A DNA stretch of 64,000 nucleotides from Actinostola sp. cb2023 (taxonomy: Eukaryota > Cnidaria > Anthozoa > Actiniaria > Actinostolidae): the NCBI GenBank assembly GCA_033675265.1, contig JAUJYZ010000416.1, positions 1 to 64,000 of the forward strand, written 5' to 3'. The position numbers were made by a program, and so were the translations under genes. The notes below the pieces were generated by a model, which worked only from the letters and a program-made list of their open reading frames with translations, was not told the origin of the DNA and did no database searches. This document shows positions 21,793 to 33,643 of this stretch, piece after piece; the first letter of the stretch is position 1; each line of letters starts with the position of its first letter.

Positions 21793-23814
21793 TAGGTGAA
21801 TAATATATATTGTATATGTCTCGGTGTACATGTAAGTAAAAGGAAGTTCACTTGTCAGGTTTGTGCAGCCTCGAAAAAGAAATCTCTGGCTGGTCTTGAC
21901 AGCAACACAGCTGATGGTGTCTCGGCAATTCAGTCTCTTGAAAACGTAACTGAATCTCTTCGAAAATTTGGTATGTTAAACCCATGACATGCATGTAGTA
22001 ATACAAACAGTAAACTAATTCTAACGCGCTATCTTTCATTAGGACTTACAGATGATATGGTAAAAAATATGGAAAGCCAACTGCGAAGCTCTAAAGCCTA
22101 CCTAAAGACAGATTGCAAAGTACACGTTAGTTCAGACAGCCCTTGTGGAGATCACTGTAGACGCTTTGCACTGAGTTCATCAGAATCGCAGTTTAGAGTG
22201 GAATGTTCTCACAAACATACCATGTCCTGTGATCGTTGTGAGGAATTGAAGAATGTAATTTTAGAGCTGGAATTATTTGTCAATCTCAAAATTTCTCAGC
22301 ACAGGTTAGTCTTGTTTTCCATGATAAATTAACAGATTAATGCTGCCTCCTTTACTTTTGACTTGTTGTCTGCATTTCTTCTATACATACGTATCGTTTG
22401 ATCAGTAGAACCAGTACTTTTTACAACCTCTTTGTCAAAGATACGTCGCAGCTATAATCTGGGCAAATCTGGAAAAATGAGGATGAACTGTAATGTTTCA
22501 ATAGCAATAAGGTACCGTATTCTTATCATATCTACAGTGGCACACAATACTCAGAAAGACTGGAAGAAATTCAGTACGAGTTAAACAGTGCTGTACCCTT
22601 GATAGAAGACTGGAAAGCACATGTACTGCGAGCCATGCACCAGGCCTCTGCCAAGATTGACCTATTCGATAGCCTCACCTCAAATCAAGTTGTTGTTATC
22701 ATGGATTGGGCCATGAATTTTTTACCTTCTAGCTTCCGCGAGACACAAAAAGACTGGTTTGGGAAGAGGGGCAAATCTTGGCATGTTTCAGTTACTATAA
22801 CCAAACAAAACGATGGCGAACTTGAGGTACAGTTTCCAATAATAGTAGTTTTGAATATTTTAATATAAGAAATTGAATTTACGATAAATGCGCCCAGAGA
22901 TGTGCATAATTATACCTAAGGTCCGAAAACCAATCGCATGATCGATCGATTATTTTCTTTTGTAGACAAAAAGCTTTGTTCACGTGTTTGAGCAGTGTAC
23001 ACAGAATTGGTTTGCTGTGATATCCATCATTGAACACACCCTGACAACTATCCACAAGAATAATCCCGCATTTAATGAGGCGTTCCTGCGCTCAGACAAT
23101 GCGGGGTGCTATCACTGCGGATTCCTCGCATTGTCGCTTCCAAGCCTTGGTCAACGCACTGGAGTTACCATGAGACGGTACGACTTCAGTGATCCACAGG
23201 CGGGCAAGGATGTGTGTGACCGAAGAATTGCGGTCCTGAAGAGTCATATTCGACGATATGTCAATGAAGGATACAATGTCCATACAGCTGCTGATATGAA
23301 GACTGCCATGGATTCATATGGTGGTGTGAAAGGTTGTTATGTTGCTGTTGTAGCCACAAATGAAAAATGCCAGACCATGACAAAACACTCTCTGACTGGC
23401 ATCCAGACCTTCAACAATTTGTTGTTCGAATCATCTGGTCTACGAGTCTGGAAGGCTTACAACATAGGTCCTGGGAAATACTTCACAGCCTCACAACTTG
23501 AGAAAATGGGAGAGCCGCAGCGAGCCACAAAACTAACTGTGCTGCAGGACTTCAGTGATCCCGAACATGAAGTAGGACGTGTGTCACGAAAACTACAACC
23601 TGCTAAAGCTGGTGAACCAGTAGTGGAGGAGGAAGATGAAGTCGTTGAAGAAAACACAGATAGTAAAGGTGATGCTCTATTTTCCTGTCCAGAAGTTGGA
23701 TGTGTCAAAACATACCTTAGCCACAGGAGCCTCCAAAATCACTTAGGAGGTGGCCACTCAAAGGATACGAGAGCAGATCCGACGGGAAATTGAATTATAA
23801 AGCGTGATTTGTAT

Positions 23815-24663
23815 ATATATTTTCATCAAAACAAAACTTTAAGCATACCTTTTTCATACTTGAATGAAACGTGCTACTCAATGAAGCAAGTAGAAGCTGG
23901 AAACCAAGCTGACTAGCGTAAAAAACTGCCAACTCTATTAGTTATACAGAAATAGTCACTCAATTTTGGTTAAAAATTCTAACAGAAATATGTTTCGATT
24001 TGATGATTTTCTCTGAGACATTTTTGTGACAATATCGACCCTCACAAAGAATGATATTCAATGAAATAATCGCTAATATGTACGTTTTTGGCATTTTTGT
24101 AAGGAAAACATGAGTTGGGTACCCTGTGGCGACACTGAAGTTTTCATAGCCAGCACTGAAGCAAATTAACAGAGGCCAAAAATGTTATTACTGATGTAGT
24201 AAGTTTAAGGATATGACTAAATAATAGTGTCCTTTTATATAGCATGTAAGTTATACCATTGGAGATATTTGACTCCAAAAATGGACATTTTTATCATTTT
24301 GTAAAATGTTGTGTGACGTGGGAGATGATTGACAGCTCTTGACATGCATCTTCTTGTTTGAATCCAATTTTCTTCCGCCAATGAACTAACGGTAGATGTA
24401 GTAATACTCATGTAAAGTATGGATTAAATCTATAAGATAATAAGGCCAGGAGAGTAGTCTACTTTTGGTGTATATTTCGATGGAATTTCGGGTTGTAACA
24501 CCCAAAAGCGAGGAGGGTGGTCTACCTCCCCCGGAATAGATCCAAAATTCAAACTATTCTGGCTTGTGTATTATTTAGACTAACACTTTCAACTGGTGAA
24601 GTTTCATCAAAATCGGAGAGGTAGCATGTGCCACGCCTACCTGGTCCTATCCTGGACTCACTC
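23815..24663 (-). repeat. Right TIR of Sola3-like element
   Basis: Begins 22 bp after the transposase stop codon, so the 3' UTR must lie inside the TIR. Confidence 0.85.
24116..24129 (-). promoter_or_regulatory. CCACAGGGTACCCA motif, right TIR
   Basis: Inverted counterpart of the 16,683 copy. Confidence 0.45.
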
Positions 24664-24667
24664 TTAA

Positions 24668-25522
24668 GAGTAAAACCGTTACCGTTCTGTCAGGCAAAAG
24701 CGTCTAAATCCGTTCATTCATGGACATTACTGGACAATTAAGTTATCGTCTCGCCTCGACTGTACTTGTTTTATTCGCTTCAGGCTTGTTTGTAATAAGT
24801 AATGCCAGGTCATCATATTAGTTGTAGATTAATATGGACAAATATTGCTGTGCTAAAACATTTACAATTAATGGAAGAAAAACGCACAAGCAACTGTCCT
24901 GCGCGCAGCGACCGAGTGTCGCATTGCAAATTAACATTGCGACATCCATGGATGAACTGGCTCCAATTAAATATAATGTCGGTTTGTAGGTTCGATACTT
25001 CATGGCAACAATTCTGTATCTTCAATCTTAATTTTTATTAAAACTAAGGTTGAAGATGCAAAATTGTTTTCAGGCACCAATTAGTATTTAGCACGACATT
25101 AGCTAACATTCGCGTCAATGCCTGAAAGAAAATAGTGGCCCAGTGTGCCAACACAATGTGGGGCCAGATATTGAGATTCAGCTGATTGAAACCCAGCAAT
25201 AAAGACTTCCATTTCTTGGTATGTAGAAGGGTTCCTTCTCCTTCTAGGGTTGGGAACAAGCTAGAAAGTTTGCATCAATCACACTTGCATCAGACTCTTG
25301 CTTGAATTTTCAAAGCCATATTGACAACCGTTATAAAGTTGACTAATCAACCGATTAATGGTTGATCGCGACTATCGTCTTTGACCACCGAGGCCTTATC
25401 TCAGTACCGAAAGTAATAAGTTACGGAGTATGTTCTCAAAGCTGCGCTTCCCCCCATCGGCCTTGTAGATTAAAGACACCGTCAATAACAAAGCAAATCA
25501 GGTGCAGCTAATAAACACTTAC
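24668..25522. other. Intronic stretch with a 24-bp-arm hairpin
   Basis: 25,007-25,030 (AACAATTCTGTATCTTCAAT...) pairs with 25,045-25,068 with few mismatches. Nothing else recognised. Confidence 0.45.
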
Positions 25523-25622
25523 TATCAGAAATTATTTTGTGACATGATCCATCATATACTTTAATATCATCTACTGCAATATCGCCCTGGAATCCTCCTT
25601 TAGCTTCACCTTCTATAATGAT
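25523..25622 (-). CDS. MAM domain, exon 3 (left-arm copy)
   Basis: Mirror of 39,456-39,555, open, same splice sites. Confidence 0.85.
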
Positions 25623-26041
25623 CTACAAGAAAGGATAATAATTTCAGTAATTATAAAGTTCATAGGTTTCAACCGAGTGCAACATATATTAAAGAAATGT
25701 AAGACCAGGGGAATTTATAAATGTTAACTTGTTTATTTCATTTATCTAAGTGATCTGGGTTTTTTTATGTTTTAAGTTACTAATATAACCTTTTTTCTAC
25801 GAAATGTACACATAATTGACATCACGTGCACATGTGCACGCTAGCTCTTGACCAGTATAAATATCGTATAAATTTCGTGTAAATGTCGAGTAAATTTAAT
25901 TTACAATTCACACACAATCTACACGAAATGTACACATACCAAGAGCGCGCAGTTTTGACAGGACTAATTAACATTGTAGTCAATTAAACTTCTCAAACAG
26001 ACGAGGGACACATACTTGTCGTATTACCCCAAACCCTGTAC

Positions 26042-26307
26042 CTGATATTTATTCATCCCGTCTGGTTTTAGAGGTGTCTGTCCAAATCTCCACACGTCGT
26101 ATTCGTTTCCCTTCTCGTGCCAGATGACAGGCCAGACGTCTTCTGACTGATTGGTTTTCATTAGTATTCTCAGAGAACCAATATCCCTGCCGTACATATG
26201 GTACCAGAACTGTAAGCATAGGGTTTCTTTGGCACTCAACCATCCGCTCGCAAGTCTTGCTTTGTCGCCAACTTTACTATCTGATCCCTCGATGTAGATA
26301 TATGATC
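26042..26307 (-). CDS. MAM domain, exon 2 (left-arm copy)
   Basis: Mirror of 38,771-39,036, open, same splice sites. Confidence 0.88.
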
Positions 26308-26720
26308 CTAAGACCAAAAGACACGGAACCTCTTTTGTGAATATGATTTTACGTCAAATACAATTTATATATCGCTACCTTATAGGCCACATAAAACTGT
26401 AGTCGAATCCAATTATAGTTATTGCTTTTACGCATGATATATTTTTCTTTGACGGAGGTTAAAATTAAAATGCGCGCAGTATTTTCACAAATTCGTCCCA
26501 AATTCTAACACAATTTACTGATCATCCATGTAATTCAGCTACTGAGCTACGATGTGGATAGTTAACGTTAAACTTAAACGTAAAGAGAATAACCTCTGTT
26601 TGTGTCTAATTTGTTTAATTCGGTTAATTAATTAATTAATCTGAAAAGATTCCCATCCGGGGGTTCCCATCACTAACTAAGTACATAGATACATGAGAAT
26701 TTATGGACATACAATTTGAT

Positions 26721-27749
26721 AAGGAAAGCGAAAACGAGAAGTGAATACATTTTGATGATGTTATGAACTAGTATATTTCGGCCACGATCTGTTGCCATCC
26801 AAGACAGGTTTGAGACCACTGTCTACAGAAAGAATACTCATACTGATCTTTACATCCATTGCTCAACAACAGCACCTGCCACATGGAAGAGAGGCACACT
26901 CAGATGGATTATCAATACATCTAGAGTGTATACGATCTGCTCGACTGATAAACTACTTGAAGAACTCACCCACCTCAGGAAAGTTTTCCATAACAACAAT
27001 GGATACCCACACTGATTGGTTGATTAATAAAATTAGCGAACACGTTAAACGGAAACACATGCATGAACGACAAAACCGCCTAACCCATACTGAACAACAG
27101 GTACAACCGACCAATCACAAGACTGTTTATCTCACACTACCATACAAAGGAGATAAGGGTACTAACGTCATCAAGAAACTCAAGCGTACAGTCATCAAAG
27201 CCTTCCTCCAGATGTCGAAGCCAAAGTCGTCTACCAATCACGTAAGATGTCATCGTGCTTCCAAGTTAAAGATCAAACGCTGTTTGAACACAGACATAAC
27301 CTTGTGTACAAACTGGTATGCCTTGATCAACAGTGCTCCGAAGTCTACATTGGCGAAACAGCCCGATGATTGCAAGAACGCGTCAACGACCATAGTTTTA
27401 AGGGATACAAAGTCAGCCATCCTTTTAAAAACACTGTAATAATAAAGGACATCCGACTGTTACTAAAGAACATTTTTCAGTTTTAGCAGACAATTACCAA
27501 CACTACAAGAAAAGGAACATTTCTGAAGCTCTAGAACACAATCCCGACCTTAATGAACAAGGACAATCTACTCCATTATGTTTATTAAACTAATTTATTT
27601 GTTTGTATTCAACTATTTACTTATATCATCCCTTACGTGTAACACGCTCACTTGTGCTGGCAGTTGATGGCGACAGGCAGATCGTCGCCGAAATATACTA
27701 GTTTATAACATCATCAAAATGTATTCACTTCTCGTTTTCACTTTCCTTA
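26721..27749 (+). mobile_element. Degenerate Penelope-like element 2
   Basis: Inverted flanks (26,721-26,791 and 27,674-27,749, sharing GAAGTGAATACATTTTGATG) enclose a broken frame. Segments FETTVYRKNTHTDLYIHC, WLINKISEHVKRKHM, TLPYKGDKGTNVIKKLKRTV and a GIY-YIG piece (VYIGETAR) are recognisable in shifting frames to about 27,594. This looks like the Penelope/Poseidon branch, distinct from the element at 1.35 kb. It is clearly dead. Confidence 0.8.
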
Positions 27750-27784
27750 AGTACATACAATATTCACTGGAATGTTATTTATTT

Positions 27785-28390
27785 AGGTACGATTAGAAAG
27801 TAATCGTACCTCATGCATAATCATTAGGTACGATTAGAAACTATTCGTACCTCATGACCACTCATGAGTTCTTATCCCTCATATGACAATCATCGGGACC
27901 TTGGACCACTCTGTCCAAACTCTCTTTTTAACATCTGAAAGCAGGCTCTACTCCATATTACTCAAGAGTTCAACACATGTGGGATACGATATCCTCGACT
28001 CTGCGCATGAGCAGACCATATGCAAAGACCCGAATTCTTTATTTTCCGTGAAAAAAAATTGGAAATCTTTTTTTCTTGCCTTTAGCGCACTGCTTATCAA
28101 CGCTAACACTCCATGAAGTGTTATTTTTTTTCGAATTTTCGGGCACTTTCACTTCGTTTCAACTTCAGCGTGTCTCCGCCATGATTTGTGACCAAAATGA
28201 CTATTATTTCCTCGGAAGCCATGCTATTATCAAGTAATAGCACGGCAATTTCGGTTGATCAGTAATTAAATATTCATCAAGCCTCGTGATATTTTTTTTT
28301 AAAGTCCCTCCGCCTACACTTCCACAAAATCTCCATCGGCTTTCGGTTACATTTAATCACTAATCAACCTCATAGCCATGCTATTACTTA
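27785..28390. mobile_element. Fold-back element family, copy 3
   Basis: Palindromic TAGGTACGATTAGAAA units at 27,785-27,860, then TATGACAATCATCGGGACC, CTCTACTCC, CACATGTGGGA and, on the minus strand, a decayed ATGGCGGA start at 28,175-28,182. An inverted CATGCTATTA pair bounds the inner end. Confidence 0.55.
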
Positions 28391-28640
28391 TGATTATATG
28401 CCTATTTCAAAAAACGTTGATTACGGTCAATCTGAATTGGATGATCTGAAACTTTTTAAATTCACGTTAACCTTCGCCATATCTCGTTCGAAACACCAAG
28501 CGATATTCCAAGCTCGAGGTCGAATGAATGAATTCGACATGTTACTAACGAAAGACTCTCAGTTTCCCATAATTCGTCTTGATCTCAGATCATCCATTTC
28601 AGATCGCCCGTTGTCAACGTTTTTTGAATTAGGTGTATAC

Positions 28641-28778
28641 CTTTAGAAGTTAACTTAGTGTGATCATATGATGGGCCTGTCCACATTGTCGGAGTTCGAC
28701 CACGTTTAATAATCCACTTCAGCTTTAAATCGAGATCACGTTTAAAGCTACAGTAGCCGTGTTCAAAAGTACACGAAA
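28641..28778 (-). CDS. MAM domain, exon 1 (left-arm copy)
   Basis: Mirror of 36,301-36,438, open, phase 1 at both ends. Confidence 0.8.
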
Positions 28779-29038
28779 CTGAAAATAATGGATAACATCA
28801 GCGTAATTAATGGTGCCACGATAAGGAATAGCGGTTAAATTAGCAGATACTGTGTTGATGAATAACAATCAACAAATTTATAACAATCAATACATTTATA
28901 AAACTAGCCTCCCAGCTTTTTAACTCTCATAGATATTCTGGGTTGGCTATTACCATACATGTTTTATTTATACAAAATGTAAAGACAAAGAAAAAGTTAC
29001 TCGAGTTTCACGCTCTAGGTGATCATCAGACAAAAGTT

Positions 29039-29146
29039 CATGTACGTTCCTTGCGGTTGTGGCGTTTCTTCTGATTGGCTGCATAGAATTTGTTCTCGTG
29101 ACGGCATTTTGTAACTAATTCAGATCTTTTGTTATGAAATGAAGCA
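29039..29146 (-). pseudogene. Penelope-like C-terminal fragment
   Basis: Encodes SFHNKRSELVTKCRHENKFY to a stop, matching the end of the 1.35-kb element (LNKRNELVSKCRHKDKY). A CTGATGATCACC..GTGAAAC hammerhead-like word follows. Confidence 0.65.
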
Positions 29147-29214
29147 TTTATATGCATATTGTATTTCTGTAATTTTTGGTAATAAAGAACAATTATATTA
29201 TTGTGTAGAATATT

Positions 29215-29300
29215 GATACTTTAACACTGTTGGAAAAAAAACGTATTAAATTTACTGACGTTTTGGGCGTTAGTCCTACGTTGAAGTGAAAGAGCAATTA
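29215..29300 (-). mobile_element. Penelope-like terminal repeat remnant
   Basis: The minus strand contains ACTTCAACGTAGGACTAACG then CCCAAAACGTCAG, like the end of Penelope pLTRs. No coding part remains. Confidence 0.35.
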
Positions 29301-29545
29301 CATGGTAACATTCACAAATGATCAGCATTCCAATCCATATGCATTTGGAATTTTACTTTTACATATTCATTATCCTTTTTGACAAGATGATCTGGTATTT
29401 CCCTTTTGCTTCAACTAGGCAGCTGAGTAAATGTCTGTAGTACTTGGTTGAATTCAAATGTTCACTACATCTTGTACATTGTGTATATAATCATATATGA
29501 AACAAACAAACAAAAAAGGTCGACAGAAGATCAACAGAGACTTAC

Positions 29546-29635
29546 ACGACTCTCTGCACACATTATCTTCTTTTAGCTCTTGATTGTTGCCAGTGACGGC
29601 GCATCCAATATTGTTCAAAGAGCAATTCTGTCCAA
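29546..29635 (-). CDS. Cys-containing exon (left-arm copy)
   Basis: Mirror of 35,447-35,536; 90 nt, phase 1 at both ends. Confidence 0.6.
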
Positions 29636-29781
29636 CTTTAAATAATAATAAATATATGATAATTATTGTTGTATGCTTTTGCCGTAATTGGCATCCACGT
29701 GGCAGTTACACTTAGCATCGTTGGAGACACTCACTAAGAGTATGCACGGAGCCGACTGTTTGTTTCGTCCTATGTGTTTAT

Positions 29782-29870
29782 TTTACATCCCTTCGATTTC
29801 CATGGTCATCCAAGCCGAGATGTCATGCACAACAGACCTATGCTACACCAACTGAGCCAAACGGGAGGCG
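29782..29870 (-). repeat. tRNA-derived SINE-like sequence
   Basis: Mirror of 35,212-35,300; see that entry. Confidence 0.3.
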
Positions 29871-30280
29871 ATTCATTGATGAAGAAGAGTTGCTCCAAAT
29901 ATGTTGTGTATCCTTCCAATTATTGTGCTTATCAGTCATTTACCTACTTTCATGGATTTGTTTCCAAAAAAATATTTTTAATTACTCATCTCCTCGCACA
30001 CGCAACAGTTTTGCTTCGGAAACGAAAAAAAATTGTTTGCAGGTAACTAAAATTTCATTTGTTTCACGTTTCAAGAAAATCAATGTTCCCGCTCTTTTGG
30101 CAAGCCAAAGAAACATCACGAGAAACAATGTCACTGTATCACTGTTTCCTCGGTTTGTCTCGTCCTGAGGTTTCATTCTTCTTTTTTAGAAACAAAAACA
30201 TGTTGGCCAACTTTGTATGTCTGCTTTTATGATGCATCAATGCAGTACACACAATTAAACTCACGATAAATTAAACTTAC

Positions 30281-30395
30281 CACAAATGACTGGGTTGTGA
30301 GAGTTCTCTTGACAAAAGCTTGAATTTTTACAGGTATTTTGACCAATCAATACAGCTACCATCAACACATTGAAACTTGCCACTGCATTCAGAGT
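30281..30395 (-). CDS. LDLa-like exon, frameshifted copy
   Basis: Mirror of 34,695-34,808 but one base longer: TTTT instead of TTT near 30,336-30,339. This breaks the frame in mid-exon. Splice sites are intact. Confidence 0.65.
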
Positions 30396-31451
30396 CTAAA
30401 GCAAAATGTAAATCGAGCGGTCATATCAACGAGCATATGTGGAAATGTATATTATACAGTGTATTCGCACCATTGATAAATATACAACTGTAGTTGATTT
30501 CCAGAAATAACTGTTTTCAATTTCACTAGATGATTTGATTCAACATGGGCGAGAGATACCCATTGCAAAATAAAAGAAGGAGAGAAGAAGGAAAAGGAAA
30601 AACAAAAGAAAAAGAAAAAGAAGATGAAGAAGAAGTAGAAGAACGATTAAAACGAGAAGAGGATGCAACAGCGCTTATTTCAAAATGTCAATGATTACAT
30701 ACAAATTATATTATATTGATTTCATTCAAAATTGTTTCTTCAAATTCAAATAGATTGGTGTCATTTGCTCAAATTAATAACCTGTCACGCCCCAATTCTA
30801 TTGTTTTATGTAGGTTTTGAAACAATGCATCCAGACCTTAATTAATTAATTAATTACACATTAATTAAGCATTGTCTGATAATTACTCGTGCCCAGGCCT
30901 ACGGCCAAGCACGAGGTGGAAAAACACAACTGGCATGTTGTTGTTGTTGTTGTTGGTCCATGTCGAGAATGTGGAGAAGGAGACAACGAGTCTGACCACG
31001 ATAGAGATTACACATCACAAACTAATCAGGAAGCACCGGAGATCAAGAGGCAAGTTCAGCTGTCAAAATAACTCACGTAAACTGAGTAGTTCCCCAAAAT
31101 CTGAATATGTATTTTCGATGTTGCTAGCACTCTCAACCGTCTTAACCAGCCGTTTATACAAATTCTGAGCTGGCCAGTATTATGTTGTCTCCTCAGCAGA
31201 TCAAGTTCCTCACGAATGGAAGGTGGAGACCCATAAGAATGCGTCTTTAATTTTGCATGCTGTGCATCCCAGTGCTCAATCGCACCAGGGCACGAGTGAA
31301 GTGATATTAATGTGTTAATATAAGTTAATGTTTTACTACGATGGAGGCGTGGGGTATACGGATATCCTATTACATCCATAGTCGCGATCAAGTGAAACGT
31401 ACATGTATTAGCATCAGTATTCAATTGTAAGACTACGATTTCGACAGAAAC
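30396..31451. other. Intron with purine-rich and low-complexity DNA
   Basis: A GAAGAAG-rich stretch at 30,575-30,665 and a (TTAA)n-like run near 30,840-30,870. Open frames here carry no recognised domain. Confidence 0.4.
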
Positions 31452-31760
31452 TATGCCAAAAAGATATAATCTGTGCCCTGGATGCAAAACCCCAAAATTG
31501 AAACACACATTTGGACAACCTGGGAAATTTTCTACTGGTGTACCCACATGTACAGAGGAGACAATCACAGAGGAAACCAAACAAGACGTCGAAACGACGA
31601 AAAGACCAAGTGCAGGGGGATGATGCGACCCGGCGTTCGCGTCGCAGATTCTAACCGCTGTTCGAAACCTAGCAGCTCAATTTAACAGCCTAAAGGTTGA
31701 ACAAAAGGACATCAAGGAGAAAATACAGTCTTCTTCGGACCAGAAATTTATCGACTGATC
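31452..31760 (+). pseudogene. Gag-like retroelement fragment
   Basis: MPKRYNLCPGCKTPKLKHTF, then an acidic linker and FASQILTAVRNLAAQFNSLK, interrupted by a stop near 31,621. The Cys pair and helical stretch suggest an N-terminal capsid-type protein of a cut-down retroelement. The right-arm copy is broken at other places. Confidence 0.4.
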
Positions 31761-32000
31761 AACAACAACATCAACATATCCAACAACTACGACCAGCCCA
31801 TCGACGGGATATTTGCCAAAGAAGTTTGTTGCTACCGCTCGTGCTTGTGAGTACATATATTTTGGCGAAGTTTTAACCGCTATGAACCCAGCCAAGCGCC
31901 TAACTACAGCAATGGCATGCTCCTGGGGTGCGCCGTTGAATTTCAACTAAAGTTCTCACCCTACGTTTCGAACTTTATTTATAAATGAATTTGTCTTTAC

Positions 32001-32223
32001 CACAATTGATTTCGTCTGCTTCATCTTCGCAGTTGTTCTTGTCGTCACACAGTTCCTCTGGCTTTATGCATTGTCCACTTGGACAGAGAAAGTCGCTACT
32101 TGGGCAATCACAGTCTTCCTCATCCGAGTCATCGATGCAGTGCCATCGCCATCACATCTCTCACGTACATCTATGCACTGTTTATTTGTCACACTGAAAC
32201 TTATTTTGCTTCCACATTGCATC
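32001..32223 (-). CDS. Tandem LDLa exon (left-arm copy, near axis)
   Basis: The minus strand encodes two LDL-receptor class A repeats. The second (FLCPSGQCIKPEELCDDKNN then CEDEADEINC) is intact. The first (QCIDVRERCDGD...CIDDSDEEDC) has two single-base shifts. Acceptor TTTCCAG and donor GTAAAG are present. LDLa modules are Ca-binding, disulfide-rich extracellular ligand modules. This is the most 5' exon visible before the axis. Confidence 0.75.
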
Positions 32224-32540
32224 CTGGAAATGATGAACGCATTTTGCCTTGGATTTTGCTTACAATTTGCTTACAATTTTCATACATACTGCGATAGGAC
32301 AAGTTAGCTTACGCACATGTATTGAGTTACAATTAAACTTCAAAAAATCTATTATAATGTCAAAACAAAGTTGGTCCCCGCGAGTTATTACAACTTTATT
32401 TGAATGATATCAGATCTAGTATAGATGTTGATCCAAAAGAGAAGTTTTGCTTAGTTTTTTTAACAACATTACATGACAATCTAACAAACGTTTTTTTTTT
32501 TTTGTTTTTTTTTATGGGAAATATTCTGTATTCCATATTG

Positions 32541-32545
32541 TAACG
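32541..32545. other. Symmetry axis of the palindrome
   Basis: Positions 32,526-32,540 and 32,546-32,560 are perfect reverse complements around the five bases TAACG. Just left of the axis (32,490-32,513) the left arm carries two poly-T runs separated by one G, where the right arm has only the short sequence ATAAACGTTTG. Confidence 0.95.
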
Positions 32546-32834
32546 CAATATGGAATACAGAATATTTCCCATAAACGTTTGTTAGATTGTCATGTAATGT
32601 TGTTAAAAAACTAAACAAAATTCTCTTTTGGATCAACATCTACTAGATCTGATATCATTCAAATAAAGTTGTAATAACGCGGGGGACCCACTTTGTTTGA
32701 CATTATAATAGATTTTGAAGTTTAATTGTAACTCAATACATGTGGCGTAAGCTAATGTCCTATCGCAGTATGTATGAAAATTGTAAGCAAATTGTAAGCA
32801 AAATCCAAGCAAAAATGCCGTCATTCATTTCCAG

Positions 32835-33087
32835 GGATGCAAAATGCGTTCATCATGTTCTGCGATGGCGATGGCAAACTGCAATTGAAGCAATAAGTGT
32901 CAGGTGACAATAACAGTTCATAGATGACGTGAGAGATGTGATGGCGATGTGCAACTGCATTCGATGACTCGGATGAGGAAGCCCAAGTAGCGACTTTCTC
33001 TGTCCAAGTGGACAATGCATAAAGCCAGAGGAACTGTGTGACGACAAGAAACAACTGCGAAGATGAAGCAGACGAAATCAATTTGTG
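32835..33087 (+). CDS. Tandem LDLa exon (right-arm copy, heavily damaged)
   Basis: Same exon as 32,001-32,223 but with about ten small indels, including loss of the GACTGTGATT stretch and an extra ~35-bp segment near the acceptor. The two arms are broken at different places, and taken together they support two standard LDLa repeats. Confidence 0.6.
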
Positions 33088-33334
33088 GTAAAAGACAAAT
33101 TCATTTATAAATAAAGGTTCGAAACGTAGGGTGAGAACTTTAGTTGAAATTAAACGGGCGCACCCCGAGGAGCATGCCATTGCTGTAGTTAGGCGCTTGG
33201 CTGGGGTTCATAGCGGTTAAAACTTCGCCAAAATATATGTACTCACAAGCACGAGCGTAGCAACAAACTTCTTTGGCAAATATCCCGTCGATGGGGCTGG
33301 TCGTAGTTGTTGGATATGTTGATGTTGTTGTTGA

Positions 33335-33643
33335 TCAGTCGATAATTTCTGGTCCGAAGAAGACTGTATTTTCTCCTTGATGTCCCTTTTGTTCAACCTT
33401 TAGGCTGTTAAATTGAGCTGCTAGGTTTCGAACAGCGGTTAGAATCTGCGACGCGAACGCCGGGGTCGCATCATCCCCCTGCACTTGGTCTTTCGTCGTT
33501 TCGACGTCTTGTTTGGTTTCCTCTGTGATTGTCTCCTCTGTACATGTGGGTACACCAGTAGAAAATTTCCCAGGTTGTTCCAAATGTGTGTTTCAATTTT
33601 GGGGTTTTGCATCCAGGGCACAGATTATATCTTTTTGGCATAG
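33335..33643 (-). pseudogene. Gag-like retroelement fragment (right-arm copy)
   Basis: Counterpart of 31,452-31,760. Its middle is open where the left copy is stopped, but it has other shifts. Confidence 0.4.

Larger units (their letters stand above)
17613..23793 (+). pseudogene. Sola3-like transposase, eight exons, interrupted
   Basis: Predicted exons: 17,613-18,015; 18,813-18,880; 19,177-19,263; 19,341-21,556 (with nested MITE 19,517-20,912); 21,859-21,970; 22,043-22,304; 22,538-22,826; 22,966-23,793. All have GT-AG borders and compatible phases. The protein would be about 950 residues. The N-terminus has paired Cys/His (CPLHR, CNHPLHG, CKACR) that could bind zinc. The core has VVVIMDWAMNF, LRSDNAGCYHCG and YDFSDPQAGKDVCDRR, which I read as the three acidic blocks of an RNase-H-fold DDD/E transposase. 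A C2H2 finger (CPEVGC...H...H) ends it. The start ATG has a good context (AAAATGG). Breaks are the MITE and a missing base near 21,407 giving TAA, present in both arms. Family assignment is inference. Confidence 0.75.
16149..24663 (+). mobile_element. Sola3-like DNA transposon, 8,515 bp
   Basis: Ends read GAGTGAGTCCAGG and CCTGGACTCACTC, with TTAA on both sides (16,145-16,148; 24,664-24,667). The TIRs are about 850 bp long. As I recall, GAG termini with a 4-bp TTAA target match the Sola3 group; piggyBac and Kolobok also use TTAA, but the encoded protein shows neither a THAP domain nor a piggyBac pattern. One spliced transposase lies inside on the + strand, antisense to the host gene. Two further MITEs are nested within. 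Confidence 0.75.

Noticed and set aside
31056..31580. 174-residue minus-strand frame near the axis (mirror 33,586-34,038)
   Set aside because: No recognisable domain. It overlaps the gag-like fragment on the other strand and is probably a shadow frame.
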